The notes: generated by a model not told the origin, from the sequence alone. Positions 6,210 through 15,300 are shown, numbered from the stretch's first letter. The stretch: DNA of 64,000 nucleotides from JBMNIZ01 sp050951405 (GCA_050951405.1 JBMNIZ010000008.1:1-64000), one strand, 5' to 3'. Translations and numbers: made by a program.

Positions 6210-8975
6210 TTAATTTTTTTCCAGGGCCTCTTTGATCCTGGCCGGTGTGGCCGGCAGGGTATAGATGCGCACGCCCACCGCATCGTAGATGGCGTTTAGA
6301 ATCGCCGGCGTGATAGGCACAGTGGCCACCTCAGATATCCCCTTGGCTCCGTAAGGCCCGGTTGGTTCAGGGTCCTCCACGATCAAGACCTGGTACTCGG
6401 GGGTCTCGTCTATTTTAGGCACCCCCAGCTGGCGAAAACTGCGGGCCTTGTGGATTCCCTTTTCCACCGGGTATTCCTCGGAAAGAGCATAGCCCTGGCC
6501 CATGGAGCAGCTTCCCTGAATCTGTCCTTCGATTTTTTGGGGGTTGATAGACCTGCCCACATCATGGGCGGCGATTACCTTCAAGAGTTTCACCTGGCCG
6601 CTGTCCGGGTCAACCTCAACGATGGCCACTTGGGTTGTATAAGCATAAGCCGGATAGTTCCGGTATTCCTCCTTGGGCACCTTGGCTCTGGCCTCTTTAT
6701 CCGCCAGGGCATAAGTCTTGGGAGCCACGTAGAAATAATCAGCCCGAATGCTGTCCCCTCGGGAAGATACCTGAGAGGCTAAATCAGCCAAAGAACAAAC
6801 CAGCTTCCCGTCTTTCCCCCTCACTGCCCCTTCCTGCAGTTCCAGCTGGGCTGGATCAAGCCTGTAAATTTCTCCCGCATAATTCAACAGTTTTTCTTTG
6901 AAAATGCGGGCTGCATGATACATGGCATTGCCGCTGATGAGGGTCTGCCTTTCTCCTACGGCACCGCCGTGCCTGGGGGTCAAAGAAGTATCTCCGGTGA
7001 TAATCTCTAAAGACTGGGCCGGCAGATTGAGGGTCTCGGCGGCAATTTGAGCCATTGTGGTCCTGATCCCCTGCCCCATATCCACTGCCGACACTCTCAC
7101 CTGTATGCCGCCATCAGGTTTCAGCTCCACTATGGCCCCGGCATCATCCACCTTGCCCTTGCCCGCTCCCACATTTTTAAAGCCGCTGGCTACCCCTATG
7201 CCCAACTTTTTCCTGCTCCCCCGGTACATTTCCTGAAAGCGGGGCAAATCCTTCTCCAGGGCTGCCTTAGCCTGCTTGATGGTTTCCTTAATGGCCACAC
7301 TGGCCTTGAGGATCTCACCGGAAGCGGTTTCCGAACCCACATCCAGAGCATTCTTCAGGCGGATGTGGAAACGGTCCATCCCCAATTTCAGGGCAATTTC
7401 ATCCAAAAGGCTCTCGATGGCTACCGCCGCCTGATTAATGCCAAAACCCCGGAATGCACCCGAATTGGCGTTGTTGGTAAAAACCGCCCAGCCCTCTACC
7501 CTGATATTGGGTACCACATAAGGTCCGCAGGCAAAGATACAGGCCTGATCGATGACCCTGGGGCTCAGTCCCGAATAGGGTCCCGCATCGGACAACAATT
7601 TGGCGTCCACAAAAAGCAGCTTGCCTTCTTGATCCGCTCCCACCTGGTAGTCCATGATATAAGGATGGCGCTTGGCACTCATGCGCATGGACTCTTCCCT
7701 GCTCAGGGTGAGCTTCACCGGTTTGCCGGTACAGTATGCTGCCAAAGCCGTCATGTATTCTACCGGGCCGTCGATCTTCCCGCCAAAAGCGCCCCCCAAA
7801 GGCGTAACGATGATTCTGATCCGATCTTCCGGCAAATTCAAAACCGCTTGCAGCCTTTTCTTAATCTCGAAAGGGAACTGGGTGGGCCCGTATACTGTCA
7901 GCACGCCCTTTTCATCCAGAAAACTAACGCTGGATTCAGGCTCCAGGTAAGCATGCTCCACAAAGGGTGTTTCAAAATGACCTTCCACCACAATGTGTGC
8001 CCGGGCCTTGGCCTGCTCAACATCGCCCACCTGATGGACCAAATGCTTGCAAATGTTGCCTTCCGGGTACAATTTGGCGCTGGTCTCCTGCAAGGCTTCT
8101 TGGGGAGTAAAAACTCCAGGGAGAACCTGGTAGCGAACCTTGATCAAATCCACTGCCGCCTGGGCAATCTCCTCTGTTTCTGCCACCACCAAAGCTACAG
8201 CGTCCCCCAAAAACCTGACTTTCTCCCCGCAGAGAACGGGCTGGTCCGGTTTAATAGTACCAATGCCGTTTTCCCCCGGGATATCCTTGGCGGTCAACAC
8301 CGCCGTAACGCCCGGCAGGGCCTGGGCCTCGGTGATGTCTATATCCAATATTTGCGCATGAGGATGTTCCGCCCAGAGCACTTTGACGTGTTGGAGGCCT
8401 TCCATGTCCAGATCGTCAGCATATTGCAGTTTTCCCGTTACCTTGGCTTCCCCGTCAATATCCGGCAGGGAAGCCCCCAAGCCGCCTCCTTTTTCCTCCG
8501 GATACTGCTTGCCCTCTGCCAGCCGGCCCGCCAGCTGAACCGCTTCGATTATTTTGGTGTAACCGGTGCAGCGGCAGATGTTGTTCTTTAAGCCCTGCAT
8601 GATTTGCTCCTGGCTGGGCCTGGGATGTCTGTCCAGTAAAGCCTTTGCCGCCATAATCATCCCCGGGGTGCAAAAACCGCACTGTACAGCGCCGGCAGCT
8701 AAAAAGGCCTCTTGAATAGGATGGAACTTGCCGTCTGCCGCCAGGCTCTCGATGGTGAGCACGCTTTTACCCTCCATCTGCTTCAACGGCAGGAGACAGG
8801 ACCGTTTGGCCTCCCCGTCCACAATCACCGTACAGGCCCCGCAATGACCGGTACTACAACCGTTTTTGGTCCCCGTAAGCTTCAATTCTTCCCGCAGGAA
8901 GGAAAGCAGGCTTTGTTTGTCTTTCGCCTTCGCTTCCACAGGCTGCCCATTGACCGTAAACCTGATCACCCTCAT
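6210..8975 (-). CDS. molybdenum hydroxylase: fused [2Fe-2S] and molybdopterin domains (Mop/XDH-like), no FAD domain
   Basis: A 921-residue enzyme of the xanthine oxidase family. Residues 1-75 are a plant-type [2Fe-2S] domain with C40, C45, C48 and C60. Residues 80-150 hold the second [2Fe-2S] domain (CGFCTPG and NICRCTG). The remainder is the molybdopterin-cytosine-dinucleotide domain, with LGGAFGGK, GAFRGFGINQA, DMGQGIRTT and a C-terminal YGAKGISEV holding the presumed catalytic Glu. Fusion without an FAD domain matches Desulfovibrio aldehyde oxidoreductase (about 907 residues). Ile follows GGAFGGK where mammalian xanthine oxidase has its substrate-binding Glu, arguing against classical xanthine oxidation; the substrate is unknown. 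I chose the ATG at 8975 (after GGTGAGG) over an in-frame GTG at 8984. It is last in the hdrC-to-mop operon and must pass electrons to a partner, probably the Flx/Hdr proteins. Confidence 0.9.
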   Translation of the reverse strand: MRVIRFTVNGQPVEAKAKDKQSLLSFLREELKLTGTKNGCSTGHCGACTVIVDGEAKRSCLLPLKQMEGKSVLTIESLAADGKFHPIQEAFLAAGAVQCGFCTPGMIMAAKALLDRHPRPSQEQIMQGLKNNICRCTGYTKIIEAVQLAGRLAEGKQYPEEKGGGLGASLPDIDGEAKVTGKLQYADDLDMEGLQHVKVLWAEHPHAQILDIDITEAQALPGVTAVLTAKDIPGENGIGTIKPDQPVLCGEKVRFLGDAVALVVAETEEIAQAAVDLIKVRYQVLPGVFTPQEALQETSAKLYPEGNICKHLVHQVGDVEQAKARAHIVVEGHFETPFVEHAYLEPESSVSFLDEKGVLTVYGPTQFPFEIKKRLQAVLNLPEDRIRIIVTPLGGAFGGKIDGPVEYMTALAAYCTGKPVKLTLSREESMRMSAKRHPYIMDYQVGADQEGKLLFVDAKLLSDAGPYSGLSPRVIDQACIFACGPYVVPNIRVEGWAVFTNNANSGAFRGFGINQAAVAIESLLDEIALKLGMDRFHIRLKNALDVGSETASGEILKASVAIKETIKQAKAALEKDLPRFQEMYRGSRKKLGIGVASGFKNVGAGKGKVDDAGAIVELKPDGGIQVRVSAVDMGQGIRTTMAQIAAETLNLPAQSLEIITGDTSLTPRHGGAVGERQTLISGNAMYHAARIFKEKLLNYAGEIYRLDPAQLELQEGAVRGKDGKLVCSLADLASQVSSRGDSIRADYFYVAPKTYALADKEARAKVPKEEYRNYPAYAYTTQVAIVEVDPDSGQVKLLKVIAAHDVGRSINPQKIEGQIQGSCSMGQGYALSEEYPVEKGIHKARSFRQLGVPKIDETPEYQVLIVEDPEPTGPYGAKGISEVATVPITPAILNAIYDAVGVRIYTLPATPARIKEALEKN

Positions 8976-9004
8976 GAACCTCACCAGCCTTTGGTTTTAT
9001 TACC

Positions 9005-9238
9005 TTAAAAAGGCAACCGGTTTCCCTGATCCTCAACTAACCGATGATATAATTTTTCAATACCCAGCCGGGAAATCCTCCTCAAGCAGCTTGCCATTTT
9101 TGCTGTTATCCCCATGGTTTCCTCCTGTTTTTCCCCGGAAATAACAATACTCTCCTCCGGCGGCAACTTTTTAATTGTCCGCCCAAAGGAGAGTATTTTC
9201 TTCAGTGCAAATGAAATTTTTTTCTGGGCTTTTTCCAT
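9005..9238 (-). CDS. small unknown protein inside the Hdr-Flx-Mop operon
   Basis: A 77-residue basic protein whose ATG begins on the base after the TAA of the FAD/NAD oxidoreductase gene (TAAATG), so translation is probably coupled. It ends 29 bases before the molybdenum hydroxylase start. It has no cysteines apart from one in MASCLRRI, no membrane segment and no motif I recognise. Two amphipathic, Lys/Arg-rich segments (KKISFALKKILSFGRTIKK and RRISRLGIEKLYHRL) suggest a helical adaptor or regulatory peptide. Its tight placement favours a real gene, but conservation cannot be judged here. Confidence 0.5.
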   Translation of the reverse strand: MEKAQKKISFALKKILSFGRTIKKLPPEESIVISGEKQEETMGITAKMASCLRRISRLGIEKLYHRLVEDQGNRLPF

Positions 9239-10078
9239 TTAGTATTCATTGGGAAGCTCTTTCAGCTGGGCCAGGGTAAAAACCGGCCCATCAAGGCAGA
9301 CATAGCGGCTCCCCAAGTTACAGCGGCCGCACTTGCCGATACCGCATTTCATCCGCATTTCCAGGGTAGTGACGATTTGTTCCGGTTGAAAACCCATCTT
9401 ATCCAGGGATTGGAGCACAAATTTGATCATAATGGGAGGACCGCAGGTTAAAGCGATGGTATTGACCGGGCTGGGATTAAGTTTTTCCAAAAAAGCCGGC
9501 ACAAAACCCACATGTCCCTGCCAGTTTTCGTCTCCTGCATCCACGGTCACACTCACCTGGGTATCCTTCACCTTAGGCCAGTTCTCAAAAAGGTCTTCTT
9601 TGAAGCAGAGATCCGCAGGAGAACGGGCCCCGTAAACAATATGCAGCTTGCCGAAATCCTCCCGGTGCTCCACACAATAGTTGATCAGAGAACGTACCGG
9701 GGCCAATCCGATACCGCCGCCGATAAAGAGAACGTCTTTTCCTTGAAAAAGATCCAGGGGAAAACAATTACCGTAAGGCCCCCGGATGCCCACTTCCTGG
9801 CCGACTACCGCTTCATGGAGGGCTTCCGTTAAAGTGCCGACCTTTTTGATGGCAAATTCCAGGTGATTTTCGCCCTGGGAAGTAACGGAAAACATGGCTT
9901 CCCCTACCGGCAGCAAAGAGAGCATGCCCAGCTGTCCCGGCATGGGATGAAAGGGCTTACCCTCATCGGTAGTAATATGAAAGGTCTTTACATCGGGAGT
10001 TTCCTCCACAATTTTGACAATCTTTCCGATCTTCGGCAGTAAGGGATTAGCAGAAGCTTGACCATTTGCCTTAGTCAT
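9239..10078 (-). CDS. FAD/NAD(P)-binding oxidoreductase, Flx/hydrogenase-gamma type
   Basis: A 279-residue ferredoxin-NADP+-reductase-fold protein. The N-terminal beta-barrel (residues 15-105) binds FAD. VLFIGGGIGLAPVRSLI near residue 125 is the NAD-binding glycine motif, with ALTCGPPIMIKFVLQSL as the C-terminal NAD motif. CGIGKCGRCNLG plus a later Cys in YVCLDGP provides the usual [2Fe-2S] site. It resembles the gamma subunit of sulfhydrogenase, AsrB and the NAD-binding subunit of FlxABCD. Its expected role is electron exchange between NAD(H) and the two upstream iron-sulfur proteins. It overlaps the upstream gene by eight bases and its ATG follows GGGAGGTG. Confidence 0.9.
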   Translation of the reverse strand: MTKANGQASANPLLPKIGKIVKIVEETPDVKTFHITTDEGKPFHPMPGQLGMLSLLPVGEAMFSVTSQGENHLEFAIKKVGTLTEALHEAVVGQEVGIRGPYGNCFPLDLFQGKDVLFIGGGIGLAPVRSLINYCVEHREDFGKLHIVYGARSPADLCFKEDLFENWPKVKDTQVSVTVDAGDENWQGHVGFVPAFLEKLNPSPVNTIALTCGPPIMIKFVLQSLDKMGFQPEQIVTTLEMRMKCGIGKCGRCNLGSRYVCLDGPVFTLAQLKELPNEY

Positions 10079-11072
10079 GGATGGGCACCTCCCTTAACTG
10101 ATTGATCACCCTGGTGATATCAAGGGTAACCGGGCACTTCACCAGGCAACGCCCGCATCCTACACAACCCCACTTCTCATACCTTTCCGGCATATACTGA
10201 AGTTTATGCAGGAAACGCTGGCGGACCCTTTCTTTCTTAGTGGGTCTGGGATTGTGCCCCCCGGCCATTAAAGTATATTCCTTGTACATACAGGAGTCAT
10301 AGCAGCGATACTTTACTCCCTTTTCGCCCCTGTTCCTGTTTAGAATATCAAAACAGTGACAGGTGGGGCAAAGATAAGTGCAAGTGCCGCAGTTGATGCA
10401 TTTACGGCAAATCTCCTCCCAAACGGGGTGCTCAAACATTTTCTGCAGCTTTTCCGTTAAACCTTCAACTTCCACCTGCAAGGAGCATTCTTTCCCTTCA
10501 GGGAATTCCTGGGAAGTATCTGCCAGAAGCGATTGAGTAGCCTGGAGCAGCTTTTCCCCTTTTTCGCTCTGGGCTGAGAGAAGAAAAGCGTCGCCAGTAT
10601 CAGCCATCATGATATCGGCCTGGGGCGCCCGGCCGGGATCGATTCCCCAAGAACTGCAGAAACAGCTGGGCTCCGGCTGCAGGCAGCCTAGAGATACCAA
10701 AACCGTTTCTTCCCGCTTTTTCTTGTAATAGATATCTTCAAAACCTTTGGCGAGAAAAACGTCATCCAACAATTCTATGGCTTTTACGTCACAGGGTCTG
10801 ATGCCCACAACCACCGTTGGGCCGCCGACACCATCCAGCTCCTGGACAGCAGCCTGAAGCTTCTTGGTTTCATATGCATAAAGCTCCTCTGTTTGAGGGA
10901 AAAATATTTTTTTAGGAGAAATAATAGTATTTTTATCCAGCGCCGGTTCCGTTCCTTCTTCCCAGACGGCAAACTGGGTCAGCCCATCATTGTCAACAGG
11001 AACATAAACTGTTGCCTGCTTCTTCAGCTCCGCCAAAAATCTCGGCAAATCCTTCTTTTGCAGTTTTTTCAT
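10071..11072 (-). CDS. 4Fe-4S dicluster protein, hydrogenase-beta/AsrA-like (Flx subunit)
   Basis: A 333-residue cytoplasmic protein. An N-terminal domain of about 210 residues has the IRPCDVKAIELLDDVF motif typical of the sulfhydrogenase beta and anaerobic sulfite reductase A family. The C-terminal ferredoxin domain binds two [4Fe-4S] clusters (CINCGTCTYLCPTCHC and CVGCGRCLVKCPVTLD). In FlxABCD-type complexes such subunits relay electrons between the FAD/NAD subunit and MvhD/HdrA. I prefer the ATG at 11072, eleven bases after GAGGAGG, over the GTG at 11081, which is too close to that site. It starts 22 bases after the previous gene's stop and overlaps the next gene. Confidence 0.88.
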   Translation of the reverse strand: MKKLQKKDLPRFLAELKKQATVYVPVDNDGLTQFAVWEEGTEPALDKNTIISPKKIFFPQTEELYAYETKKLQAAVQELDGVGGPTVVVGIRPCDVKAIELLDDVFLAKGFEDIYYKKKREETVLVSLGCLQPEPSCFCSSWGIDPGRAPQADIMMADTGDAFLLSAQSEKGEKLLQATQSLLADTSQEFPEGKECSLQVEVEGLTEKLQKMFEHPVWEEICRKCINCGTCTYLCPTCHCFDILNRNRGEKGVKYRCYDSCMYKEYTLMAGGHNPRPTKKERVRQRFLHKLQYMPERYEKWGCVGCGRCLVKCPVTLDITRVINQLREVPIHD

Positions 11073-11094
11073 TGATTTCACCGCCTCCTCGACC

Positions 11095-11982
11095 TTACAT
11101 GAATTCTTCCGGATCTTCGGTTTTATACAGGCCCAGAGGAGGAGTTACCTCCAAATCGAGACCGGCTTCGTACTCGCCAAACAACTCGTTGATATCCTTG
11201 GCAATCTTGCGGTTTAACAACATGATGGGAATACCGGCTGGACAGACCCTTTCGCACTCGCCGCACTCAGTACATCTTCCCGCCACATGAAAGGCCCGGA
11301 CCAGTCCATAAAACTCATTGCCCCCTCGGTCAACGCTTCTTTCCAGCCAATCCTGACCCTGATCGAAGATACACTCCCGGCAGTTACAGGCGGGGCACAC
11401 ATTGCGGCAGGCATAACAGCGAAGACAGCGATCATAATGAGAGGACCAAAACTCATAGCGGCTGTCAGGATCCATTTTTTCGATTTCCTCTACCCCGGCA
11501 AATCGATCCTTTTGTGGGGATGGCTGCACTTCCTCTCCCAACAGCACGTCGTAAATCACCGGATTGGGATGGGTGCAGTAAAGGCACTTTTCCTCCAGAG
11601 GCAGGTCCTGAATTTTCTCCGGTCCGGCTTCTTTCGCCGCCTGAATACTCTTCATGCCCGGACAGGGAATACCGATCAAATAGATTTTATCTCTATCCAG
11701 TTGTAAATCCTGCAGCAAACGGTTAACGCCCCGGGCATCACAACCCTTGACAAAAATAGCCGTTTTGCCTTCCTTCTGCCTATACTCCATGAGATATTTG
11801 GCCAGATTAACCGCACAAAACTCATCCCAGATCAGACAGTCCGTATCTTCCGGTCGGGTAATGAAAACCGGCGTGGAATCATAGAAAAAAGTGCCCTTTT
11901 CCCAACCGATAATCAGATCCACTTCTTTCTTTTTAAGCAACTCTTTGGCCAGCTGCCGCATTTTTTCCGTCACTGACTTCAT
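11095..11982 (-). CDS. 4Fe-4S dicluster protein, coenzyme F420 hydrogenase beta-like (Flx subunit)
   Basis: A 295-residue cytoplasmic iron-sulfur protein. Residues 1-130 contain IFVKGCDARGVNRLL and IGIPCPGMKSI, typical of the FrhB/FdhB-like N-terminal domain. The middle has CLYCTHPNP and a Cys-rich CLRCYACRNVCPACNCREC segment. A second ferredoxin motif, CTECGECERVCPAGIP, lies at about residue 235. Together with the next two gene products it forms the likely NAD-linked electron input module of the Hdr complex. Its ATG overlaps the stop of mvhD (ATGA), so the two are translationally coupled. Confidence 0.88.
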   Translation of the reverse strand: MKSVTEKMRQLAKELLKKKEVDLIIGWEKGTFFYDSTPVFITRPEDTDCLIWDEFCAVNLAKYLMEYRQKEGKTAIFVKGCDARGVNRLLQDLQLDRDKIYLIGIPCPGMKSIQAAKEAGPEKIQDLPLEEKCLYCTHPNPVIYDVLLGEEVQPSPQKDRFAGVEEIEKMDPDSRYEFWSSHYDRCLRCYACRNVCPACNCRECIFDQGQDWLERSVDRGGNEFYGLVRAFHVAGRCTECGECERVCPAGIPIMLLNRKIAKDINELFGEYEAGLDLEVTPPLGLYKTEDPEEFM

Positions 11983-12416
11983 TTGGCATCCCTCAACTTC
12001 CTATTGGGTCCCAGAGGCCGGATGCGCTCCGACAAATCCGCGATTACCTGAGCGAATTTCGGTCCCTCTGATCCTGAAACCCAACGCACTTCAAATCTTT
12101 CAGGATCCAGACCCGTGTACTCCAGCATCCGTTGCATAATCAGATAACGGCGCCGGGTGAAATAATTGCCACTACCATAGTGGCAGTCACCGGGGTGTCA
12201 GCCGGCCACTAAAACTGCATCGGCCCCCCGTTTAAAGGCCCGGAGAACAAATTGGGGATTAACCCGGCCCGAACAGGGGACGCGGATGACGCGAACATGA
12301 GGAGGATATTGGAGACGATTCAGCCCAGCCAGGTCAGCACCCGCATAAGCGCACCAGTGACAGCAAAAGGCTATTATTTTCGGCTCCCAATTGGCTCCGT
12401 GATTTTCTAGAGACAT
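11979..12416 (-). CDS. mvhD: MvhD/FlxD delta subunit, apparent selenoprotein (in-frame UGA)
   Basis: Starts at ATG 12416 after GGAGGTGG. The first 72 codons give EPKIIAFCCHWCAYAGAD and VRVIRVPCSGRVNPQFVLRA, diagnostic of the hydrogenase delta subunit MvhD. A TGA at 12200-12198 then interrupts the signature LVAG-[UGA]-HPGDCHYG, where most homologues have Cys. The same frame continues for 72 further family-like codons (GNYFTRRRYLIMQRMLEYTG) to a TGA at 11979 that overlaps the next start. A hairpin 12 bases past the UGA fits a bacterial SECIS. Reading UGA as Sec gives 145 residues, the usual MvhD length. MvhD carries a [2Fe-2S] cluster and links the electron-input module to HdrA. Sec at this position is known in methanogen VhuD. 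Confidence 0.88.
12167..12185 (-). promoter_or_regulatory. putative bacterial SECIS hairpin in mvhD
   Basis: On the mRNA strand TGCCACTA-TGG-TAGTGGCA forms a perfect 8-bp stem with a 3-base loop, 12 bases after the in-frame UGA (12200-12198). Bacterial SECIS elements lie within the coding region just past the UGA and have a small apical loop with a G in the first two positions; here the loop is UGG. The element also encodes conserved residues (CHYGSG), so coding constraint may explain part of the match. Confidence 0.6.
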
Positions 12417-14401
12417 AAAGCTTCCACCTCCGCTAAGATTTGCTGATCGGTAAAGCCTTTGACAGTGATCGCCCCGGACCGGCAGGCCACATTGCAGGCA
12501 CCACAACCCTGGCAAAGACCCTTATTGACCGCAGCCACCATTCTTTCCTGCATCTTGCCTGCTACCCTTTCCTGCAAGGGAACCAGCTCAATGGCTTTGT
12601 AAGGGCAGACTCCCACGCAAATGCCGCAGCCGGCACAGATGGCGTTATCAACAGTGGCCACCATGGGGTCGGTGGGCATTTCCGTTTTGGAAAAGAGGCT
12701 GGTCACTTTTACAGCAGCAGCGCTGGCCTGGCTGACCGTATCGGGAATATCCTTCGGCCCCTGACAGGCCCCGGCCAAGAAGACCCCCGCCGTAAAGGTT
12801 TCCACCGGCCTGAGCTTGGGATGGGCTTCCTGGAACCAGCCGTCTTTATCCGTGGAGATGCTGGCCAGCTTGGCCACCTTCTCGAAACCGGCGGCCGGCA
12901 CCATGGCAGTAGCCAAAACCACCAGGTCCGCCTCCACTTCCACCGGGCGGCCCAGCAGTGTATCTTCACCTTTGACCACCAGTTTGCCCTCCCGGGGATA
13001 GATTTTGGAAACCCTGACCCCGTAAATACACAGCCCCTTCCTCCACCGTCCTTTCATAGAACTCGTCATAGGCCTTGCCCGGAGTCCGGACATCCATGTA
13101 GAAGACGAAGGCCTGACCGTCGGGAATCTTCTCCAGGACCTGATGGGCGTGTTTCGCCGTATACATGCAGCAGGCCCGGGAACAGTAGCTCTTCCCTTTG
13201 GTCAGATCTCTGGAACCGGCACACTTAATGAAAGACCACTGTTTTCGGTTCCTGCCCGTCGGAAGGACGAATAATCTTCCCTCCCGTCGGGCCGGACGCA
13301 CTGGCCATTCTTTCAAACTGCATCCCGCTGATCACATCGGGATACCTGCCGTAACCATATTCACCGTACGCCTCTTCCCAGGCGAAGAGATCATAACCGG
13401 TGGCGACGATGATGGCGCCGAACTTCTCATCAATGATCTCGTCCTGCTGCTCGTAATCAACGGCCCCGGCCGGGCAGAATCTTCTGGCAGATACCACAAC
13501 GCCCTCTGGTAAAGAGGCGGCAGTGTTCCTTGTCAATTACCGGCACATTGGGCACGGCCTGGGGAAATGGGAGTGTAAATGGCTTTCCGCTGGCCCAAAC
13601 CGCATAGTCAAATTCGCTGGGTACTTTCGCTTGGGCATTTCTCCTGGCAAAGACCGCATCCGGTGCACCTGCTTTCGTCTACCAGACGGGCTTTCTTCCT
13701 GAATCTTGACTTGGTAAGATTGCCCACATAGCCCCCGATTTCTTCCACTTCGGAGTAGGTTAAAGTTCTAATGTTAGGGTGCTGCGCCGCAGCAACCATT
13801 TTCGGCGTGCTAATTCAGGCGGAGCAGTCCAGGGTCGGGAAGGTCTTATCCAGCCTGACCATATTCCCGCCGATGGTGGGCTCCCTTTCCACCAGAACCA
13901 CCTGGTAACCGGCATCAGCCACATCGATGGCCGCCTGCATCCCGGCAATACCGGCGCCGATCACCAAGCGCCCGCCTTTCCACCGGAATGGTGGTCAGCT
14001 CCAGGGGCTCATTTTTCGCCACCTTGGCCACAGCACTGCGCACCAGGTCGATGGCCTTGGCCGTGGCTTTTTCCTTATCTTTGTGTACCCAGGCACATTG
14101 CTCCCGGATATTGGCCATTTCCATGAGGAACTGGTTAATGCCGCCACTTTCACAAGCCTTCCGAAAAGTAGTCTCATGCAAGTCTCGGGGTGCAGGATGC
14201 CACCACCACCCGGTCCAGGTCATGCTCGGCGATGGCCTGTCTTGATCAAGTCCTGGCCCGGTTCCGAACACATATATTGATAATCGGTGGCAAAGGCCAC
14301 ATCAGGACATTTCCGCCGCTGTCAGCCGCTACTTTTTTCACATCCACCGTGGAGGCAATGTTGGTTCCACAATGACAAACAAAAACTCCTACCCGTTTCA
14401 C
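12407..14401 (-). pseudogene. hdrA: hdrA: heterodisulfide reductase subunit A, selenocysteine-type, many frameshifts
   Basis: The conceptual product is a full-length flavoprotein HdrA of about 660 residues. It starts MKRVGVFVCHCGTNIAS at GTG 14401 (GTGA overlap with hdrB). It then has the FAD motif VIGAGIAGMQAAIDVADAG, the cluster motif TFPTLDCSA-[UGA]-ISTPKMV, ferredoxin sites CTGCGLCQEKCP and CGICQK, and C-terminal CAGCGICVGVCPYKA and CQGCGACNVACRSGA. The in-frame TGA at 13817-13815 replaces the Cys of the CSAC motif. At least eight single-base indels break the frame (near 14311, 14230, 14180, 14000, 13640, 13580, 13475, 13230 and 13020), yet the encoded protein stays conserved in successive frames. 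Either recent decay or base-calling error fits. HdrA is the bifurcating FAD subunit of the complex. Confidence 0.85.
13777..13798 (-). promoter_or_regulatory. putative bacterial SECIS hairpin in hdrA
   Basis: On the mRNA strand GG-T-TGCTGC-GGC-GCAGCA-C-CC gives a 6-bp stem with a GGC loop, extended by two G-C pairs across one mismatch. It begins 16 bases after the in-frame UGA at 13815, and the loop starts with G. Position and loop fit a bacterial SECIS. The stem is modest and also encodes an Ala-rich segment (VAAAQH), so confidence is moderate. Confidence 0.5.
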
Positions 14402-15300
14402 GCTTCTTCCCTCCTCGTTGCCGGATGTCTAAGCAAGTCCTTTTTCTCTAAAAGAGGCAGCCCGTTCACAAAATGTTTGGGCAGACCCTAATTCTTTCGG
14501 GCCGTAGCCAAAAGCCAGCCCCATCAATTCCGTAAAGTAGAAGATGGGCAGATCGTACTTCTCCCTGGTAAGCTGCCCTCAGTCCCTTTCTGCCTCATGT
14601 CCAGGTTCATGAAGCACAAGGGGCAGGCCACCGCAATACAATCGGCTCCATTAGCCTTGGCATCAGCAAAAATGTTGCGCAGAAGAGGTCCCGCCTCCCT
14701 GGACAGAGTAGTGGTATGCCCGGCGCCACAACACTCTACCTTGAAGGACCAGTCCACGGGCGCGGCACCCAGCATCTCCATTAGTCGATCCATGCTCTGC
14801 GGGTTTTCCGCATCATCGAAACCCGTAGTTTCCACGGGACGGACCAGCAAACAACCATAATAGCAGGCAACTTTCAAACCTGTTAAAGGCCTGACCACTT
14901 TTTCCTGGATCTGTTCCTGATCCACCCGATTAGCCAGCAAATCCAGCAAGGATAAAGTCTGGTTGGATGCCTCATAATCCATTTCAATAATGCCCGCCAC
15001 TTCTTCCTGGCACTCCTTGGAATTTCGTACCGCCAATTCCACTACCCGCATCCTGTTGTAACAGGCTGCACAGGGCACGGCCACATCCAGACCTTCTTTT
15101 TCCGCCAGGGCCAGGTTTCGAGCCGGCAAAGCAAACCCCAATAACCGGTTGGTGGCATGGGCGGCAGAGGCCCCACAGCAATTCCAATCGGGTATTTCCC
15201 ACAACTCCAATCCCAGGTGTTTCGCTACCAGTTTGGTGGAAAGATTGTACTCAACACCTGTAGCCTCAAGAGAACAACCGGGGTAATAAGCATATTTCAA
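14398..15300 (-). CDS. hdrB: heterodisulfide reductase subunit B, 3' end frameshifted
   Basis: Conceptual product about 300 residues. Both CCG domains that bind the noncubane [4Fe-4S] clusters are present: PGCSLEATGVEY with DWNCCGASAAHAT, and CYYGCLLVRP with VECCGAGHTTT and ACPLCFMNLD. In methanogens this subunit reduces the CoM-CoB disulfide; in bacteria lacking those cofactors the substrate is a different or unknown disulfide. The open frame as given stops at 14524, but a shifted frame continues with the expected KYDLPIFYFTELMGLAFGYG and, after one more shift, KHFVNGLPLLEKK, ending at 14398 overlapping the hdrA GTG. Two single-base errors near the 3' end explain this. The ATG overlaps the hdrC stop by four bases. 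Confidence 0.87.

Noticed and set aside
7047..8591. 514-codon open frame on the plus strand opposite the molybdenum hydroxylase
   Set aside because: It is the mirror of a well-supported gene in high-GC sequence, is rich in His/Arg/Gln without domain motifs, and has no ribosome site.
12440..13228. 262-codon plus-strand frame opposite hdrA
   Set aside because: The minus strand encodes clear HdrA ferredoxin and flavin motifs, so the opposite frame is chance openness.
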